The notes beneath the pieces are model-generated. The model was not told the origin of the DNA. It ran no database searches and was given only the letters and a program-made list of their open reading frames with translations. From positions 1-26,652 of IMG/VR virus record IMGVR_UViG_3300047408_000213: a stretch of DNA of 26,652 nucleotides; one strand, written 5' to 3'. The translations under genes were made by a program, and so were the position numbers. Below are positions 23,134 through 26,652 of this stretch, piece after piece. The DNA comes from a virus. Position 1 is the first letter of the stretch. Every line of letters begins with the position of its first letter.

Positions 23134-26079
23134 TTACCTTCCAGAACGCCCCCTGCTGTGACCCCTTCCACCACTCGGGGCTGTCCCCTGCTCTATGCGC
23201 TTCTCTCGGGCAGCCTGTGCACCGAACCCGAGGTTGCTCCGCGCCCACCTACGTCCCGGTGAGTCCATGATAGCTCCGAACGGATCGGTAAGGGTCTTGG
23301 TGATGCCCCACTCCGGTATCGGAGATATGCCCTGCAGCGCTTTGCTACCCTGCACCAGCGACGCGCCAAACAGGAACGGAAGCGCGTAGGGACCAGCAAA
23401 AGCAGAGGCCAATGCTAGTCCCTCCTTATCCTTAATCTGAGACCCGGCGACAGCTCCTAGCGTCACAGCACCAACGTAGACTGCTGGATACTTCTTCCAG
23501 CGAGTGAGTCCCTGCTCGAACTGGTTTGACGCAATCGTCCTGAATGGGACCAGCACCTTTCCAAGCCGTGTATTGAGTGGCTTCCAGTTGGTAAGAGTAT
23601 TGGCATTGGTCAGCATTATCTCTCGTGCGTCGGTCTCGCTGATACCTGCACGCTTGAGAGACTCTACAGCAGCGTAGTCAGCTGCTCCCATCGCACGACC
23701 GGGAAGATTAAATCTACCTACCCCTCCAGTCTGCGCCGGATTCTGTCCACCCTTCCACCCACGCTTCAAGTCCCTCCCAATATTCTTGACCTGAGTGAGC
23801 ACCTTGAGAGGCTCGATTGTCCGATGCTCCAGTGCGGCAGTGAAGTGTGCTCCGAGGTTGCCAATCAGTGACTTGGGCAGTGCAAGACCAGAGAGCATCG
23901 ACGTCATTCTCAGCTGGTTGGCACCGTCGAACACTGCACCAGCACCCTTACCAAGCTGCTGCTTGCTCGGAAGCTTGAGTGCTCCTTTCTCAGAACCTCC
24001 GAGTTTGCTCAGCAGGTCTTGAACTCCAGACTTGAGCTTCTCGTGCTCGACTCCCCCGGTATCCTCTGAGATGAACCTCTGGAGTGCGGCCTTCAGTGCT
24101 CCGGGCTTGACTCCAGCATCAGCAGCGTGTTCAGCGAGAGCACCACTGTCGTGCATCAAGTTCTCGACTTCAGCGCCACTGTAGGTGCTAGTGAGTTCAT
24201 CTACTTTGGCCTGAACACGAGTCCCAACCTTGACACCCTTGACCGACGAGGCGACTGGCTGCTCACGTCCACCAGCCTCAGAAGCCAGTGCAGCAGGTGG
24301 AGGCTGTGTCGGTTCTGGCACCGCTCCCTTCTGCTTCAAGACTTCTTGCAACTGGCTCAGTGGGTCTGCTCCAGCTGCGACATCGGCCGTGGCTGCCGGG
24401 ACATCAGTGAGTTTCTTGCCCTTCCTGAGCCTTGGCTTGAGAGCCTTCTGAGACTCCAAGATGGCTGGTTCGTTCGGGACAGGCGGAGGCGACTGGACTG
24501 GAGCAGCAGTTTCACCCAATCGTGGTGCTACCATTTCGAGCGTATCGCTACCGGCCTCGGCAGTCTTGGGTAGAGCTTTCGCCATATCCATGACCTTGGC
24601 TCGATAGTCAACAGCTATCTTCACAGCTTCCTTCTCGCTGACTCCAAGCTGCCGTGCAAGGCTTGAGAAATCAGGCTTGATGCCTTTCACACCCTGAGTC
24701 ATCTTCCTCATTCTGCCCATAGCAGAGAAGAGGTCAGCGTGCAGCTTGTCGGGAAAGACAGTGCGAACCACGTCCCAATTGCCACGCGCGATACGAAGCA
24801 CTCGGTCGGGGGTTGGTTTGCCAGTGGGTTTCGGAACCACTGCTGGAACCTCTGCCACCGGAGCCGGAGCTGCCTCTACTGGTGGTGCCACGACTGGAGC
24901 CGCTGCAACAGGAGCTGGAGCTACTACTGGCGCTGGTTCTGGTGGTGGCACTACTGCTGCAGGTGCTTGCTGAGCTCTCCTACCTCGCCTGACTGGAGAC
25001 GGTGGTGCTTGAACAGGCGCGGCATTTGGGTCCACCAAGTCAGGAACAGGAGCCGGAGGCCGCTCTGGACCAAAGGGTGCTGGCTCAGGTCCAAACATCG
25101 CAGGTGGATTCTGTGGCACCCACTGCTCAGGATTGGCGATATCAGGGACTGGCCCTTCCATTGGGCCTACGTGCTGTGTGGCCCACTCTGGTGGAGCCTC
25201 CACAGGGGGAGCCTGACGAGCGTTCTGGAACCCCTGAACAAGCTGGCTGCCGACAGGATTCTCCGGCTGGTATGGTGTCTCTGGTGGCTGGATGTCTCCA
25301 AGAGCAGCAGGTTCACCCTGCAGACCCTCTACTGAGATTCTACCCTGCCCTGCAATGTCAGGCCCAGAGCTAACTATGTTTGGGTCAACGTAGTCAACCT
25401 TCGGAACCGGAATCTCTGCTTGCGGGAACATGCGAGTGTTCCGCGGTGCCCGAGCGACAGGTGGTGGAGGCGGCGCGTTTGGGTCGGTGACGTCCGGGAC
25501 AGGAGATTCACCACCGTGCATCATGGCTCCCAGACCAGCCATTGCAGTCAGACCACCAATCGATCGGGCAGCCTGATGAGGAGCGACTGGAGTGCCAGTG
25601 CCAGTCAGTCCATATCGGAGGGCATTGAAGGTATCAACTACGGGGTCGATTGGAATAGGCGACATTCCCTTCGCCTGATTCCAAGCTGGTGTCACGTAGT
25701 CAGGTGACTGGTCAGATGGCTGCATCGCTAGGTCCGACGCGTATTGGGAACCAGCGTCGATAGCCATCTGAGTCGGACTACTCACCATCATCTTGCCCAT
25801 ACCGAGAGCAGTCTCGCCGACTCCTTTGCCAAACTCTGCCAAGTCTCCAGCAGAGGTTGAGATGTCGCTGGCAGTTCTTGCAGCTTCATCCATTGCAAAG
25901 TCTTTACCAGCAGTCAGGGCACGAGCAAGACGTCCATTGTGCCCTAACCAAGATGACTTGTCTGCTTCCTGCTGCTGCTGGTAAGTAGCGATGTCGTCAG
26001 GCGTGGGAGGATTCGGACTTTCCCACGGCATAGTGAAGACTTCGCCAGTGCGCCGGTCGCGGATTCTACGAGGAGGCAT
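23134..26079 (-). CDS. Large ejection/internal virion-like protein, 981 aa
   Basis: GGGGAGGA precedes the ATG, which overlaps the upstream stop as TAATG. The N-terminus is basic and polar. Residues about 190-430 are Pro/Ala/Val-rich with runs such as PVVAPAPVAAAPVVAPPVEA, probably disordered. A helical middle follows (RGNWDVVRTVFPDKLHADLF, LARQLGVSEKEAVKIAVDYR). The C-terminal third has MTSMLSGLALPKSLIGNLGA, LVPFRTIASNQFEQGLTRWK and hydrophobic stretches at about 864-879 and 887-912, then a Gly/Arg tail. Size, low-complexity linker and membrane-active C-terminus fit internal virion (ejection) or large polyvalent proteins carried into the cell. No catalytic motif is seen. It is the last gene of the leftward block on this side. 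Confidence 0.7.
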   Translation of the reverse strand: MPPRRIRDRRTGEVFTMPWESPNPPTPDDIATYQQQQEADKSSWLGHNGRLARALTAGKDFAMDEAARTASDISTSAGDLAEFGKGVGETALGMGKMMVSSPTQMAIDAGSQYASDLAMQPSDQSPDYVTPAWNQAKGMSPIPIDPVVDTFNALRYGLTGTGTPVAPHQAARSIGGLTAMAGLGAMMHGGESPVPDVTDPNAPPPPPVARAPRNTRMFPQAEIPVPKVDYVDPNIVSSGPDIAGQGRISVEGLQGEPAALGDIQPPETPYQPENPVGSQLVQGFQNARQAPPVEAPPEWATQHVGPMEGPVPDIANPEQWVPQNPPAMFGPEPAPFGPERPPAPVPDLVDPNAAPVQAPPSPVRRGRRAQQAPAAVVPPPEPAPVVAPAPVAAAPVVAPPVEAAPAPVAEVPAVVPKPTGKPTPDRVLRIARGNWDVVRTVFPDKLHADLFSAMGRMRKMTQGVKGIKPDFSSLARQLGVSEKEAVKIAVDYRAKVMDMAKALPKTAEAGSDTLEMVAPRLGETAAPVQSPPPVPNEPAILESQKALKPRLRKGKKLTDVPAATADVAAGADPLSQLQEVLKQKGAVPEPTQPPPAALASEAGGREQPVASSVKGVKVGTRVQAKVDELTSTYSGAEVENLMHDSGALAEHAADAGVKPGALKAALQRFISEDTGGVEHEKLKSGVQDLLSKLGGSEKGALKLPSKQQLGKGAGAVFDGANQLRMTSMLSGLALPKSLIGNLGAHFTAALEHRTIEPLKVLTQVKNIGRDLKRGWKGGQNPAQTGGVGRFNLPGRAMGAADYAAVESLKRAGISETDAREIMLTNANTLTNWKPLNTRLGKVLVPFRTIASNQFEQGLTRWKKYPAVYVGAVTLGAVAGSQIKDKEGLALASAFAGPYALPFLFGASLVQGSKALQGISPIPEWGITKTLTDPFGAIMDSPGRRWARSNLGFGAQAAREKRIEQGTAPSGGRGHSRGRSGR

Positions 26080-26652
26080 TACTGTTCCTCCCCAAGGTCC
26101 TCGTATGGATTGTCTCCAGACGAGCCACCTCCGATGCCGAAGTCCATCTGTCCGCTTGCTCTCTGCTGGATGCGACGTTGCATCTCATCCATGCCGCTCT
26201 TCCATGTGAAGTATTCAGGCGTGCCGACTGCTGGAGCAGGCTTGGGAACCCAGTTACCGGGCTTTGTTGGATCTGGCTGCACAAGTCCCGGATGCAACGT
26301 GGACATCTCTGCCATCACGCTCTGAGCCGCCGTGTCGACTCCGCTTGCTGACGGATGGGTTGGCGTCGCGACTGGGAACGCCTGCTTGTAGCGGTCGAAT
26401 GTAAGCCTGTTTTGACCAAGGTCAAGTTCACCTTGAGCAATCCTGTTTCGACCTTGAGCAACCCCAAGCATCCCTTGAGCGTTCTGAGTTTGATTCTTTC
26501 GATAGTCTGCCAAGGAGTTGTAGTTACCCTGCTCCATGTTGAGCCGCTTGTCACCGGAGCTAATGGTGTAATTGGTAGCTCGCTCCTGATTGGCAGCAGT
26601 CCGATTGTGCCACTGATTAGTCATCCAGTCGTTGTAAGCTTGCCGATTGTTT
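26079..26652 (-). CDS. Late protein, C-terminal part (open at right edge)
   Basis: The frame is open to the last base of the window. An internal ATG at 26624 has no ribosome site, and residues before it (NRQAYNDW) continue the same polar helical composition, so the true start is probably outside. The visible protein is Asn/Gln-rich and helical (RTAANQERATNYTISSGDKR, LADYRKNQTQNAQGMLGVAQ), then a Pro-rich part and an acidic end with GGGSSGDNPYEDLGEEQ. Composition and place, just upstream of the ejection-like protein and coupled to it by TAATG, fit an internal virion or tail-tube partner protein. Confidence 0.6.
   Translation of the reverse strand, partial: NNRQAYNDWMTNQWHNRTAANQERATNYTISSGDKRLNMEQGNYNSLADYRKNQTQNAQGMLGVAQGRNRIAQGELDLGQNRLTFDRYKQAFPVATPTHPSASGVDTAAQSVMAEMSTLHPGLVQPDPTKPGNWVPKPAPAVGTPEYFTWKSGMDEMQRRIQQRASGQMDFGIGGGSSGDNPYEDLGEEQ

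Overview
The window is part of a tailed-phage (Caudoviricetes) genome, probably a metagenomic or poorly studied phage of a Gram-negative host. Evidence for a phage: a large terminase N-terminus at the left edge, a family A DNA polymerase, a primase/helicase-like ATPase, a RecA-like ATPase, an SSB-like protein, a RecB/Cas4-like nuclease, dense small genes joined by TAATG, ATGA and GTGA overlaps, and a huge Pro/Ala-rich virion-like protein. Host hints: two genes encode secreted proteins ending in PEP-CTERM sorting signals. That system is known from exosortase-bearing Gram-negative bacteria. Ribosome binding sites are AGGAG-like, and several promoters match sigma-70 consensus closely. There are no tRNA, rRNA, CRISPR or IS elements that I can recognise.

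Layout. (1) 1-5195, minus strand: a late-type operon read leftwards. It runs from a possible small terminase, a cold-shock-domain protein, two tiny membrane proteins, a basic DUF6496-like protein and a Pro-rich protein, through two PEP-CTERM proteins with a small Tat-signal-like ORF between them, to a Gly/Pro/Met-rich protein, an unknown 188-residue protein and terL, which runs off the edge. (2) 5196-5696: a divergent control region with two minus promoters, one plus promoter and repeated GGGACCCG elements. (3) 5697-6642, plus strand: short early genes separated by strong terminators. (4) 6643-7447: about 0.8 kb without a convincing gene. It has two inverted arrays of 11-bp repeats facing each other across an AT tract with C-rich and G-rich flanks, and is the best candidate for a replication origin. 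(5) 7448-16785, plus: many small, often Cys-rich genes, a SNF2-like helicase behind its own palindromic promoter, and a recombination set (Cas4/RecB-like nuclease, RecA/Sak4-like ATPase, SSB-like protein). (6) 16844-23094, plus: a ParB-methyltransferase fusion, a KGG-type protein, a deoxyribosyltransferase-like protein, a uracil-DNA-glycosylase/PolA fusion, a primase/helicase-like protein and an Acb2-like cyclic-nucleotide sponge. (7) 23134-26652, minus: a 981-residue probable ejection/internal virion protein and the gene before it, which is open at the right edge.

How it fits together. The plus-strand block is an early replication, recombination, nucleotide-metabolism and host-takeover region. 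The minus-strand blocks at both ends are late packaging and virion genes. They would form one continuous late operon if the genome is circular or circularly permuted. Standout points are the phage-borne PEP-CTERM proteins, the inverted iteron-like arrays, a zinc-ribbon ORF nested in another frame of a larger gene, the palindrome centred on the helicase promoter, the UDG-PolA fusion and the Acb2-like anti-defence gene.
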